The position numbers were made by a program, and so were the translations under genes. From NCBI GenBank assembly GCA_031361295.1, contig JANMCN010000025.1, positions 1 through 10,673 of the forward strand: a stretch of DNA of 10,673 bases, given 5' to 3'. Positions 1 to 7,285 of the stretch are shown here, one piece after another. Within the stretch, counting starts at the first letter, position 1. The number at the start of each line of letters is the position of its first letter. Below the pieces are notes generated by a model that saw only the letters and a list, made by a program, of their open reading frames with translations, did no database searches and was not told the origin of the DNA. Origin of the DNA: JALZOC01 sp031361295. Its GTDB lineage: Bacteria > Acidobacteriota > Vicinamibacteria > Vicinamibacterales > 2-12-FULL-66-21.

Positions 1-1653
1 CTGCTGATCGGGACCGACAACACCGCCCGCAAGCTGGTTGAGGCCGAGCAAAGGAAGCTCGACCAGCGCCTGCGCGACCAGCAGTTCTACACGCGCTCGC
101 TGATCGAATCCAACATCGACGCGCTGATGATGGCCGATCCGGCCGGCATCATCACCGACGTCAACCGCCAGATGGAGGCGCTCACCGGCTGTACACGCGA
201 CGAGCTCATCGGCGCGCCCTTCAAGGACTACTTCACCGATCCGGAGCGCGCCGAGGCCGCCATCAAGCTGGTATTGCGCGAGAAGAAAGTCACCGACTAC
301 GAGCTCACCGCGCGCACCAGGGACGGCGAGACCACCGTGGTCTCCTACAATGCGACGACGTTCTACGACCGGGACAGGACGCTGCAGGGCGTGTTCGCCG
401 CCGCGCGTGACGTCACGGAACGCAAACACAGTGAGGACATGCTCCAGGAGAAGAACGTCGAACTGGAGAACGCCAGGTCGGTCGCGGAGAAAGCCAACCT
501 CGCGAAATCGGACTTCCTGTCCAGCATGAGTCATGAGCTGCGAAGCCCGCTCAATGCGATCCTCGGTTTCGCTCAGCTGATGGACTCTCAGACACCCACG
601 CCCTCACAGAAAGAAAGCATCGCCCAGATTCTCGATGCTGGATGGCATCTGCTGAACTTGATCAACGAAATCCTCAACCTCGCGGTGATCGAGTCCGGAA
701 AGGTCTCGCTGTCTGGAGAGCCGGTCGCGCTGGATGAGGTCATGCTCGAATGTCAGGCAATGATGGAACCACAGGCCCACCAGCGGAGCATCAACATGAC
801 GTTCCCGCGGTTCGACCATCCCTGCTTTGTCAGCTCCGATCGGACCCGGTTGAAGCAGGTCATCATCAATCTGCTTTCCAACGCGATCAAATACAACCAG
901 GCGCGCGGAACCGTAGTCGTCGACTACATCGTGAGCGCACCCGATCGCATTCGCATCAACATCCGGGACACTGGGGCTGGCTTGCGCCCGGAAAAAGTGG
1001 CGCAGCTGTTTCAGCCCTTCAACCGTCTCGGACAGGAGGCCGGTGGGGAGGAGGGCACGGGCATCGGCCTCGTGGTCACCAAGCGCCTGGTCGAACTGAT
1101 GGGCGGGGCGATCGGGGTTGACAGCACCGTCGGGGCGGGGAGCGTGTTCTGGATAGAGTTGCTCGCGGCTGCGGCGCCACAACCTGTCGCAGGAGGTGAA
1201 GCGTCCGCATCGGCTCCGCCGGGTGCGCTACACGGCGCGCGCCAGCGCACATTACTCTGCGTGGAGGACAACCTGGCCAACCTGAAGCTGATGGAGGAGC
1301 TCATCAAGCAGCGCCTGGACATGCGCCTGCTGACCGCGGTGAACGGGATGTTGGGCATCGAACTGGCGCGCACCTCCCGCCCGGAGGTGATCCTGATGGA
1401 CATCAACCTGCCCGACATCAGCGGCATCGAGGCATTGAACATCCTGCGTCGAGATGCGGCCACCGCACACATCCCGGTCGTAGCGATCAGCGCCAACGCG
1501 ATGCCGCGCGACATCGAAATGGGAATGAAATCGGGATTCTTCAGGTACCTCACCAAGCCAATCAAGGTGATTGAATTGATGGACGCCGTGCACGCGGCCC
1601 TGGAACTCTCGGAGCAGGCCGCCAGAACCCCTGAGTCACGACGCCTCTCATGA
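1..1653 (+). CDS. Hybrid sensor histidine kinase with PAS and C-terminal receiver (5' partial)
   Basis: The frame is open from base 1, so the true start lies outside the window; 550 codons are visible. An in-frame ATG at 127 falls inside the PAS domain and is not the real start. Numbering from the first visible codon, residues 1-13 look like the end of an earlier PAS-type domain. A PAS domain follows at about 29-142, ending in DVTERK, then a short coiled coil. HisKA follows with the H-box SMSHELRSPLN and phospho-acceptor His178. HATPase_c carries the N-box (Asn294), DTGAGL (323) and GTGIGL (352). A receiver domain from about 417 has acidic residues Glu422/Asp423, phospho-acceptor Asp467 and Lys519. 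No output or Hpt domain follows, so the phosphate presumably passes to a separate Hpt or response regulator. The signal is unknown, and no membrane segment is seen in the visible part. No partner regulator adjoins; the next gene is convergent. The family call is firm. Confidence 0.95.
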   Translation: MLIGTDNTARKLVEAEQRKLDQRLRDQQFYTRSLIESNIDALMMADPAGIITDVNRQMEALTGCTRDELIGAPFKDYFTDPERAEAAIKLVLREKKVTDYELTARTRDGETTVVSYNATTFYDRDRTLQGVFAAARDVTERKHSEDMLQEKNVELENARSVAEKANLAKSDFLSSMSHELRSPLNAILGFAQLMDSQTPTPSQKESIAQILDAGWHLLNLINEILNLAVIESGKVSLSGEPVALDEVMLECQAMMEPQAHQRSINMTFPRFDHPCFVSSDRTRLKQVIINLLSNAIKYNQARGTVVVDYIVSAPDRIRINIRDTGAGLRPEKVAQLFQPFNRLGQEAGGEEGTGIGLVVTKRLVELMGGAIGVDSTVGAGSVFWIELLAAAAPQPVAGGEASASAPPGALHGARQRTLLCVEDNLANLKLMEELIKQRLDMRLLTAVNGMLGIELARTSRPEVILMDINLPDISGIEALNILRRDAATAHIPVVAISANAMPRDIEMGMKSGFFRYLTKPIKVIELMDAVHAALELSEQAARTPESRRLS

Positions 1654-1677
1654 TGGGTTCCTGAGACATTGCCGCAG

Positions 1678-1719
1678 CGGGCGAACGACGCCCGATGGAT
1701 GGCCAGGAAGTTGTTGGCC
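1678..1719. terminator. Two small hairpins between convergent genes, possible weak terminator
   Basis: The 89-base gap between the kinase stop and the methyltransferase stop holds two perfect inverted repeats: CGGGC at 1678-1682 with GCCCG at 1690-1694 (7-base loop), and GGCCA at 1701-1705 with TGGCC at 1715-1719 (9-base loop). Neither is followed by a T-run on either strand, so a classical intrinsic terminator is not shown. The location between converging genes is the main argument. Confidence 0.2.
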
Positions 1720-1742
1720 GGCTGAACGCGCGACGCCTCCTG

Positions 1743-2750
1743 CTACGGTCGCGCGATCAGGAGCGTCTGCGGCGTCGGCAGCCCGTGGGCTTCCACGTCA
1801 TGGAAGCCGGCGTCCTCCAGCTGTCCGCGCAGCTCCGCGAACGTGAACGCATCGCCGCCAGCGGTCTCGGCCAGCATGGTCAGGCTGAATTTGGCGGGCA
1901 TCGGCGGCGACACGCGATCAGGGTTCGGCACGAACTCGAGCACGGCGACGCGCCCGCCGGGCTTCAGCGCCGCGTGGACTTTCTTGAGCATGCGCGTATT
2001 CGTGGGCGCATCGAAGTGGTGCAGGAAATTCGTCACCAGGACGACGTCGTAGCCGGACCCGTAGTCGACGGTGAAGGCGTCCCCGGCAATGGTCCGATAG
2101 CGGTCGTGCACGCCGGCCGCCTTCGCGTGCTCCTCGGCGAGACCGAGGACCGGCTTCCAGTCGACCGCGACGATCTCCGCCTTGGGGCTCCGACGCGCCA
2201 CCGCGATGCCGAACGCGCCGTGACCGGCGGCGATGTCGAGGACCTTGATCGACTCGGTCGAGGCGAGCCGGTCGGCAATGGCGTGCGCCGCCGGCATCAT
2301 CATCGGCATCATCGACCGCGCGAACTCGACCCACACCGGGTTCTCGTTCGAGACGATGTTGTTGTCGTGCGGGCCCACGCCGCCCCGACGCACGGCTTCG
2401 GTCAGATTCTCGAAATTGTTCTTGAGCTCGGGGCGGAGGAGAAAATTGGCGATGGTCCCGAGATAGGCGGGCGACCGCTTGCTCAGGAACGCGGCCGATT
2501 CCGGGACCAGCTGGTACGTGCCCTCGGACTTCGCGAGGAGCTTGAGGACCGTCAGGTAGTCGCAGAGGATCCGTGCGCCGCGTTCAGACACGCTGGTGCG
2601 TGCCGCGATGGCCGCCGCCGTCTGCGCGCCGTCCGCAATCGCCGTGAACAACTCCAGGTCAATCGCGGTCTTGAGCGCCGCCGACGTCTGATACGCGAAC
2701 AAGGTGTCTAACACAATCTCGGCCGATGGCATCGGGTCGGCTGGCGACAT
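1743..2750 (-). CDS. SAM-dependent methyltransferase, O-methyltransferase-like with N-terminal dimerisation domain
   Basis: This 335-residue protein has the two-part build of small-molecule O-methyltransferases. A helical winged-helix dimerisation domain (about 10-100) precedes a Rossmann-type SAM-binding domain (about 140-335). Visible motifs are the SAM-binding glycine loop VLDIAAGHGAFG (170-181), the acidic residue after strand 2 (Asp197 in AVDW), GDAF (223-226), NFLHHF (241-246) and LKPGGRVAVLEF (262-273). His244/245 sits where many O-methyltransferases keep the catalytic His, but this is inference from position. The ATG at 2750 has AAGGAG five bases upstream, which supports the start. 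There is no signal peptide, so the protein is cytoplasmic. No neighbouring gene for polyketide, quinone or pigment synthesis indicates a substrate. The methyl acceptor is unknown, and a C- or N-methyltransferase is possible. Confidence 0.88.
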   Translation of the reverse strand: MSPADPMPSAEIVLDTLFAYQTSAALKTAIDLELFTAIADGAQTAAAIAARTSVSERGARILCDYLTVLKLLAKSEGTYQLVPESAAFLSKRSPAYLGTIANFLLRPELKNNFENLTEAVRRGGVGPHDNNIVSNENPVWVEFARSMMPMMMPAAHAIADRLASTESIKVLDIAAGHGAFGIAVARRSPKAEIVAVDWKPVLGLAEEHAKAAGVHDRYRTIAGDAFTVDYGSGYDVVLVTNFLHHFDAPTNTRMLKKVHAALKPGGRVAVLEFVPNPDRVSPPMPAKFSLTMLAETAGGDAFTFAELRGQLEDAGFHDVEAHGLPTPQTLLIARP

Positions 2751-2755
2751 GGCTT

Positions 2756-2786
2756 CTCCTTCCGGTTTTCACGAATCACGAGTCTA
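2756..2786 (-). promoter_or_regulatory. Putative -10 element and Shine-Dalgarno for the methyltransferase
   Basis: On the minus strand TAGACT (2786 to 2781) resembles a -10 hexamer. AAGGAG (2761 to 2756) lies five bases before the ATG at 2750. The implied leader is about 20-25 bases, just enough to hold the ribosome site. No convincing -35 hexamer at 16-18 bases is seen, so the promoter half is weak while the ribosome site is clear. Confidence 0.35.
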
Positions 2787-2900
2787 ACCCAGGCTCGGGG
2801 CCCGTCTGACACGCGCAACAGAAGAGACGATGCGTCATCTGCCGGGACTTCAGATCCGCCACAATTCATCGGAGCCTTGATGGCGCCAGGGTGATTGATT

Positions 2901-3038
2901 ATGCTCAGCAGCGAAGCCGATCGCACCGCGATGCGGAGCAATCCCGGGGGGCGCCCTCACATGGAGGCCGCGGCGGCGTTCGCCACCTCCGAGCCGATCG
3001 TGTGCGAAGTTGTGGACTCGATCAGCGCGGACGAATGA
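2901..3038 (+). CDS. Doubtful 45-residue ORF, unknown function
   Basis: An ATG at 2901 opens 45 codons ending at TGA 3036-3038. The second half (from Met21) is acidic and alanine-rich (EAAAAFATSEPIVCEVVDS) and reads more like protein than the surrounding frames. There is only a weak AGGG about ten bases upstream, no recognised domain, no membrane segment and no partner. It may be chance or a remnant. Confidence 0.15.
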   Translation: MLSSEADRTAMRSNPGGRPHMEAAAAFATSEPIVCEVVDSISADE

Positions 3039-3120
3039 CGGCCCCTTCCAGACCCTGGCCGTTGCTGGGCACTCGCGAGCGGGCCAGCCGAGCCGGTCGC
3101 GGGTGACCGCGGTTCGAGCG

Positions 3121-3126
3121 AGGAGG
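3121..3126 (+). promoter_or_regulatory. Perfect Shine-Dalgarno AGGAGG fixing a GTG start
   Basis: AGGAGG lies eight bases before the GTG at 3135. No ATG is placed as well, so this site decides the start of the DinB-fold protein. Confidence 0.8.
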
Positions 3127-3134
3127 ACCGTCAC

Positions 3135-3716
3135 GTGGATGCATATAGACATCCGGAGATCCAGGCGCTGGAAGATGCGATCCACGCGGCAGAGCGCGAC
3201 GCCCGCGGGCTCGTGGCGGGCTTGACGGAGGCTGAAGGCGGCTGGCGCGCCGGCCCCGGCTCGTGGAGCGTCGCAGAATGCCTCGACCACCTGGCGACCG
3301 CCAACCGCGTGTATCTGGCGGCGATGCGACCTGCCGCCGAACGCGCGGCTGCGCAGGGACGGCTCCGGCGTGTGCCAGCGGAGCCCGGACCAATCGGCCG
3401 CTGGTTCGTGCGCATCCTCGAACCACCCGTGACGCCTCGATTCAGAGGGCGCGCACCCGAGCGCATCCGCCCTCGGCTATCGCCTGCGCTCGCAGACGCC
3501 ATCGGTCAGTTCCTGGCGTCACAAGACGAGGTGCGGACGTTTCTGCGAGCGTACTCGGGGCTCGATCTTGCGGGCATCCGCTTTCCTAATCCGTTCGTCC
3601 CCGGCGTGCGGTTCAGTCTCGCCACGGGACTCCACGTGATTGGCGCCCACGAGCGCCGTCATCTCTGGCAAGCCTGGCGAGTGCGTCGCGCCGCAGAGTT
3701 GCCCGCCCCGCGTTGA
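3135..3716 (+). CDS. DinB-fold (DinB/YfiT-like) putative metal-dependent protein
   Basis: This 193-residue cytoplasmic protein matches the DinB/YfiT-like four-helix-bundle superfamily, whose members bind a divalent metal through three histidines. Some act as thiol-dependent transferases; most are uncharacterised. The first ligand would be His52 in the WSVAECLDHL segment, a typical sequence for the family. The other two would be His172 and His176 in the HVIGAHERRHLWQA segment, with His167 nearby. Length is normal (150-200 residues). The start is GTG at 3135, chosen because AGGAGG stands eight bases upstream. The stop codon overlaps the first copy of a heptamer tandem repeat. The gene stands alone: the gene upstream is divergent, and the peptidase downstream has its own promoter-like element. 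The family call is strong; substrate and role are unknown. Confidence 0.85.
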   Translation: MDAYRHPEIQALEDAIHAAERDARGLVAGLTEAEGGWRAGPGSWSVAECLDHLATANRVYLAAMRPAAERAAAQGRLRRVPAEPGPIGRWFVRILEPPVTPRFRGRAPERIRPRLSPALADAIGQFLASQDEVRTFLRAYSGLDLAGIRFPNPFVPGVRFSLATGLHVIGAHERRHLWQAWRVRRAAELPAPR

Positions 3717-3742
3717 ACCCCGAACCCCGAACCATGAACCCC
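3715..3742 (+). repeat. Four tandem copies of heptamer GAACCCC
   Basis: Units are 3715-3721 GAACCCC, 3722-3728 GAACCCC, 3729-3735 GAACCAT and 3736-3742 GAACCCC. The first unit uses the last two bases of the DinB-fold stop codon, and the array fills most of the 58-base gap before the peptidase. It is a simple-sequence repeat that could change in copy number by slippage. Any effect on transcription of the downstream gene is inference. Confidence 0.75.
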
Positions 3743-3762
3743 TCCCGCAGGGATTCCGTTGA

Positions 3763-3768
3763 TACGAT
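3763..3768 (+). promoter_or_regulatory. Putative -10 element (TACGAT) for the M16 peptidase, near-leaderless
   Basis: TACGAT within GTTGATACGATGG ends six bases before the ATG at 3775, which places a start site at or near the A of the ATG. No Shine-Dalgarno is present upstream of that ATG, which fits leaderless translation. No -35 match is seen, as the 17-base-spaced position falls in the C-rich end of the heptamer array. Confidence 0.35.
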
Positions 3769-3774
3769 GGACGT

Positions 3775-6651
3775 ATGACCTTTCCGCGCGTCACCGTCGG
3801 CCTGAGCCGTGTGGTCGTTCTTTCAATCGTGGCCGGGGTCGCCACCCCGTCAGCCCAGATCCAGCCCGCCGGCCACGAGACATCGGCGGAGTCGGTGGCA
3901 TCCTACGGGCTTTCGCAGCAGATTCCGGTGGACCCGTCCCTGGTCGTCGGCACACTCCCGAACGGCTTGCGCTACTACGTCCGCGCGAACGGCAAGCCGG
4001 CGCACCGGGCCGAGCTGCGGCTCGTCGTCCGGGCAGGCTCGGTGCTCGAAGACGACGACCAGCAGGGGCTGGCGCATTTCGTGGAGCACATGGAGTTCGA
4101 GGGGACGCGGCATTTTCCCCGGCAGAGCATCCTGGACTTTCTGTCGTCCCTCGGATTGAGCATCGGCCCTGACGCGAATGCGGCCACGAGCTACGACGAT
4201 ACGCAGTACACCCTGCGCGTGCCGACCGACGTGCCCGGCGTGCTCGATCGTGCCCTGCTCGTCCTCGAGGACTGGGCGCACGCCGCGACGTTCGACCAGA
4301 GCGGCATCGACCACGAGCGGGGCATCGTGCTGGCGGAATGGCGGATGCACCTGGGCGCGAACGAGCGCACGGACGAGCGGATCCGCCGGGTGCAGCTCGA
4401 GGGCTCGCGCTACACGGATCGATCGCCCATCGGCAAGCCGGATTCGATCGAACGCGCCCAGCGCGAGCAATTGCTGCGGTTCTACCACGACTGGTACCGC
4501 CCGGACCTGATGGCTGTGATAGTCGTAGGCGACCTGGATCGCGATGCGGCCGTCACCATGATCAAGGCGCATTTCTCCTCCCTCTCCTCACCATCGCCCA
4601 AACGCAACCGGCCGGTCTTCGACGTGCCGGACCATCCCGGCACCCGGTACGCCGTCGTCACCGACAAGGAGACAACCGCGACGGCTGTCGAGGTAACCGC
4701 CCTCCCCCCCGCCCGCAACCAGGGAACGGTCGGCGGCTATCGCGAGTTGATGCTCGATCAGCTGTTCGGCGGCATGCTCGGTGCGAGGCTCGACGAGCTC
4801 GGCCAGGGCGAGAGCCCGCCGTTTCTCCGGGCTGCCGCGCAGCGAGGGCTGTTCCCCATCGCGCGGACGAAGGACGAGGCCGCACTGCAGGCGCTCGTCT
4901 CGACCGACGGTGTGGCGCGCGGCCTCGACGCGCTCCTGACCGAGCTCCAGCGGGTCGCACGCTTCGGCTTCACGGCGACCGAGCTCGCGCGCGCGAAGCA
5001 GGCGATGATGCTCGGCTACGAACGCGTGGTGACGGAAAGCCCGGATCGCGAGTCCCAAAGCCGCGCCGACGAGTACACGCGGAATTTTCTCCAGGACGAA
5101 GCGCTGCCGACAATCTGGCAGGAGCTCGCGTTCCACCGGCGGTTCATTCCCGCCGTCACCCTGACCGAGGTCAACGCGCTCACGCGCGAATGGTTCCCCG
5201 ACGGGAACCGTCTCGTCATCGTGTCCGCGCCAGAAGCGACGGGCGTCGTCCTGCCCGATGCCGCGCAGCTCGCCGCGATCGTCAATGCCGTCCCGGCGAA
5301 GCGGCTCGAGCCGTACGTGGATGCCGCGGCCGGCGAAGCGCTCATGGACGCGCCGCCCCCGCGGGGGTCGATCGTGAAGACGACACAGCGTCCGGAGGCC
5401 GGGATCACCGAGTGGATACTGTCCAACGGCGCCACGGTCGTGCTCAAGCCGACGACGCTCAGGGAAGACCAAATCCTGTTCCGCGGCACGGCTCCCGGAG
5501 GGACATCGCTGGCGAGCGACGAGGAGTTCACCGCCGCACGCGTCGCCGACACGGTCGTGCCGGCGGGCGGCGTAGGGCAGCTCTCCGGCGTGATGCTCGA
5601 CAAGATCCTGGCGGGCAAGGCCGTCGCGGTCACGCCATTCATCAACGACATCGACCAGGGGATGTTCGGCGGGAGCACGCCGCAGGACCTCGAAACGATG
5701 TTTCAGCTCATCTACCTGCGCTTCACCCGTCCGCGCGCCGATCCGATCGCGTTCGCCGCGATGGCGTCGCAGGCGAGAGGGCTCCTCGCGAACCAGCTGG
5801 CCAGCCCGGAGGTCGTCTTCAACCAGGCGATAGCCGCCGCCCTCACTCGCAACAGCCGGCGGGCGCAGCCCGAGACGCCCGCAACGGTGGGCCAGTGGAA
5901 CCTCTCGAAATCGATGGCGTTCTACAAGGCGCGCTTCGCGGATGCGAGCCACTTCACGTTCGTCTTCGTCGGGAGCTTCACGCCCGACGCCGTCAAGCCG
6001 TTCGTGGAGACCTACATCGCCAGCCTGCCGGCAACGCATGCGCACGAAACCTGGCGCGACCTGGGCATCACCCCGCCTGCCGGAATCGTGGAGAAGTCGA
6101 TCGAAAAAGGCATCGCGCCGAAGAGCGAAGTGGCCATCGTCTTTTCCGGGCCCTTCGTGTACGACGATGCCCACAGGCTCGCGCTTCGGGCGACCACGCT
6201 CGTGCTGCAGTCGCGGCTGCTCGACACCATCCGGCAGGAGCTCGGGGGCACCTACAGCATCACGGCGACGCCAAGCGCGCAGAGGTTCCCCAGGCCGGAA
6301 TACCGGGTGCGGATCGACTGGACATGCGACCCTGCACGGATGGACACGCTCGTGCAGCGGGTGTTCGAAGAGATCGAGTTCGTCAGGACGACGGCGCTGT
6401 CACAGGACCAGGTCGGCCTCGTCCGCGCCGCGCTCCTGCGGGAATTCGAGGTGAACAGCCAGGACAACGGCTACCTGCTCAACCAGATTTCGGGTCGCTA
6501 CGAGGACGGAGAGGCCGCCGACGTCGCCGCCGTACTCAACGTGCCGGCCCAGATCACCGCGCTCACCGGCGAGGCGATCCATCAGGCGGCGCGGACCTAC
6601 CTCGATACCCGGAACTACGTAAAGGTCACGCTGAAGCCGGAGAAGAAATAG
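3775..6651 (+). CDS. Exported M16 family zinc peptidase, PqqL-like, two-module
   Basis: This 958-residue protein has the size and layout of PqqL-type M16 peptidases (about 930 residues): a catalytic N-terminal half and a related, inactive C-terminal half. Residues 1-27 look like a signal peptide, with Arg5/Arg12, the hydrophobic stretch VVVLSIVAGVA and likely cleavage after PSA. That points to the periplasm. The inverted zinc motif HFVEH is at 101-105 (His101 and His105 zinc ligands, Glu104 catalytic base). Downstream ERGIVLAEW supplies Glu181 and the probable third ligand Glu188. The C-terminal half (about 400-958) has M16 features such as the segments LRFYHDWYRPD (end of module 1) and RQELGGTYSI, but no second HxxEH. 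It should degrade short peptides in a closed chamber; the actual substrate is unknown. It is monocistronic with its own near-leaderless start. Confidence 0.93.
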   Translation: MTFPRVTVGLSRVVVLSIVAGVATPSAQIQPAGHETSAESVASYGLSQQIPVDPSLVVGTLPNGLRYYVRANGKPAHRAELRLVVRAGSVLEDDDQQGLAHFVEHMEFEGTRHFPRQSILDFLSSLGLSIGPDANAATSYDDTQYTLRVPTDVPGVLDRALLVLEDWAHAATFDQSGIDHERGIVLAEWRMHLGANERTDERIRRVQLEGSRYTDRSPIGKPDSIERAQREQLLRFYHDWYRPDLMAVIVVGDLDRDAAVTMIKAHFSSLSSPSPKRNRPVFDVPDHPGTRYAVVTDKETTATAVEVTALPPARNQGTVGGYRELMLDQLFGGMLGARLDELGQGESPPFLRAAAQRGLFPIARTKDEAALQALVSTDGVARGLDALLTELQRVARFGFTATELARAKQAMMLGYERVVTESPDRESQSRADEYTRNFLQDEALPTIWQELAFHRRFIPAVTLTEVNALTREWFPDGNRLVIVSAPEATGVVLPDAAQLAAIVNAVPAKRLEPYVDAAAGEALMDAPPPRGSIVKTTQRPEAGITEWILSNGATVVLKPTTLREDQILFRGTAPGGTSLASDEEFTAARVADTVVPAGGVGQLSGVMLDKILAGKAVAVTPFINDIDQGMFGGSTPQDLETMFQLIYLRFTRPRADPIAFAAMASQARGLLANQLASPEVVFNQAIAAALTRNSRRAQPETPATVGQWNLSKSMAFYKARFADASHFTFVFVGSFTPDAVKPFVETYIASLPATHAHETWRDLGITPPAGIVEKSIEKGIAPKSEVAIVFSGPFVYDDAHRLALRATTLVLQSRLLDTIRQELGGTYSITATPSAQRFPRPEYRVRIDWTCDPARMDTLVQRVFEEIEFVRTTALSQDQVGLVRAALLREFEVNSQDNGYLLNQISGRYEDGEAADVAAVLNVPAQITALTGEAIHQAARTYLDTRNYVKVTLKPEKK

Positions 6652-6707
6652 CGGGGTCCGATCGGGCGACCATCCGCGACGCGCATCGCGCGGGACGGTT
6701 GCCGCGC

Positions 6708-6713
6708 TAAAAT
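6708..6713 (+). promoter_or_regulatory. Putative -10 element (TAAAAT) of the sigma factor remnant
   Basis: TAAAAT is five of six matches to the bacterial -10 consensus. It sits in otherwise GC-rich sequence, 14 bases before the ATG at 6728. It overlaps the alternative TTG start at 6713, which argues that ATG 6728 is the original start and that the leader was about 7-10 bases without a Shine-Dalgarno. No good -35 is seen at 17 bases. Confidence 0.4.
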
Positions 6714-6727
6714 TGACCGGTCATTCG

Positions 6728-7270
6728 ATGCCTGACCCATCCTCCGACCGGCCGTCCCGCGACCGGATCTCCCAGATGCTGGCCGCCTGGCCCGATCGGG
6801 ATCCCGCGACCCGCAACGTACTCGTGTCGGTCATCTACGACGAGCTTCACCGCCTCGCGCACCGTTACATGCGCAGCGAGCGTCCGGGCCACCTGCTCCA
6901 GACGACGGCGCTCGTCAACGAGGCGTACCTCCGGCTGGTGGACGTGGATCGGATGCAGTGGCGGGACCGCGCCCATTTCTTCGCGATGGCCGCCACGACC
7001 ATGCGCCGCATCCTCGTGGATCCCGCCCGCGGCCGGGCGCGCGACAAGCGGGAGCCGGGGCTGTGCTCACCGCTCTCGGCACCGACATCCCGGCGCCGAC
7101 GCCGGATGTGGACGTCCTCGCGCTCGACGCGGCGCTCGAGCGGCTCTCCGCGATCGATGCACAGCAGGCCAGGGTCGTGGAGTTCCGGTATTTCGCCGTG
7201 GATATTGGCTTCCTGGCTTCGGCGTGGTTCGTTCGCGATCCCTGGCTGGCGCCGCTCGCCGCCGAGCCAC
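6728..7270 (+). pseudogene. ECF RNA polymerase sigma factor (Sig-70_X6-like), frameshifted and decayed in region 4
   Basis: From ATG 6728 the frame encodes about 108 residues of an ECF sigma factor. Region 2 is intact (YDELHRLAHRYM, RPGHLLQTTALVNEAYLRLV, RAHFFAMAATTMRRIL). After RDKR at 7049-7051 the frame continues as nonsense. The family sequence resumes in the next frame (GAGAVLTALGTDIP, then DVDVLALDAALERLSAIDAQ and ARVVEFRYF, to about 7193). One missing G in the GGG run at 7050-7052 explains the switch. After RYFAVD the region-4 helix-turn-helix is not recognisable in any frame; only scraps (LASAWFVRDPWLA) remain, then sequence ends against topB. The usually conserved VDHAR reads VDPAR here. 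Such sigma genes are often followed by a serine/threonine kinase gene; none is here. The gene should not make a working sigma factor unless the base is a sequencing error, and region 4 would still be defective. Confidence 0.8.
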
Positions 7271-7285
7271 GTTTCCGCGTGGTTC
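7264..7285 (-). terminator. Hairpin at the topB stop codon, weak terminator candidate
   Basis: On the minus strand a CCACG/CGTGG stem (7267-7282, six-base loop) starts directly after the topB TGA, with two further outer pairs across one mismatch. No T-run follows, so it may stabilise the mRNA end rather than terminate. It also marks the junction with the sigma factor remnant. Confidence 0.25.

Larger units (their letters stand above)
2787..3134. other. Divergent intergenic region with no confident gene
   Basis: Between the methyltransferase -10 element and the DinB-fold gene I see no tRNA, strong terminator, repeat or recognisable coding sequence. It must contain the promoter of the DinB-fold gene, but no clear -35/-10 pair stands out. 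A longer minus-strand frame over 2850-3290 is arginine-rich, unlike any family I know, and runs antisense into the DinB-fold gene, so I do not call it. A short plus-strand ORF at 2901-3038 is listed separately. Confidence 0.5.

Noticed and set aside
127..1653. Kinase starting at ATG 127
   Set aside because: The frame is open from base 1, and the codons before 127 belong to the PAS domain and a preceding sensor domain, so this is not the start.
1695..2711. 338-codon plus-strand open frame
   Set aside because: It is antisense to the methyltransferase, which has clear SAM-binding motifs and a good ribosome site.
2850..3290. 146-codon minus-strand frame in the divergent gap
   Set aside because: It overlaps the start of the DinB-fold gene in antisense, has no ribosome site or recognised domain, and is Arg-rich.
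3715..3742. CRISPR or telomere-like array
   Set aside because: Units are seven bases with no spacers and only four copies, so it is a simple tandem repeat.
4588..6174. 528-codon minus-strand open frame
   Set aside because: It lies antisense inside the M16 peptidase and has shadow composition (Arg, Asp, His, Gly) and no motifs.
6675..6690. CGCGA/TCGCG inverted repeat after the peptidase as a terminator
   Set aside because: Only five base pairs in CG-repeat-like sequence with no T-run. It is expected by chance at this GC content.
4338..6710. 790-codon plus-strand open frame in a second frame
   Set aside because: It overlaps the M16 gene in another frame and is extremely Arg/Ala/Pro-rich. The M16 frame has the HxxEH motif and family sequence throughout.
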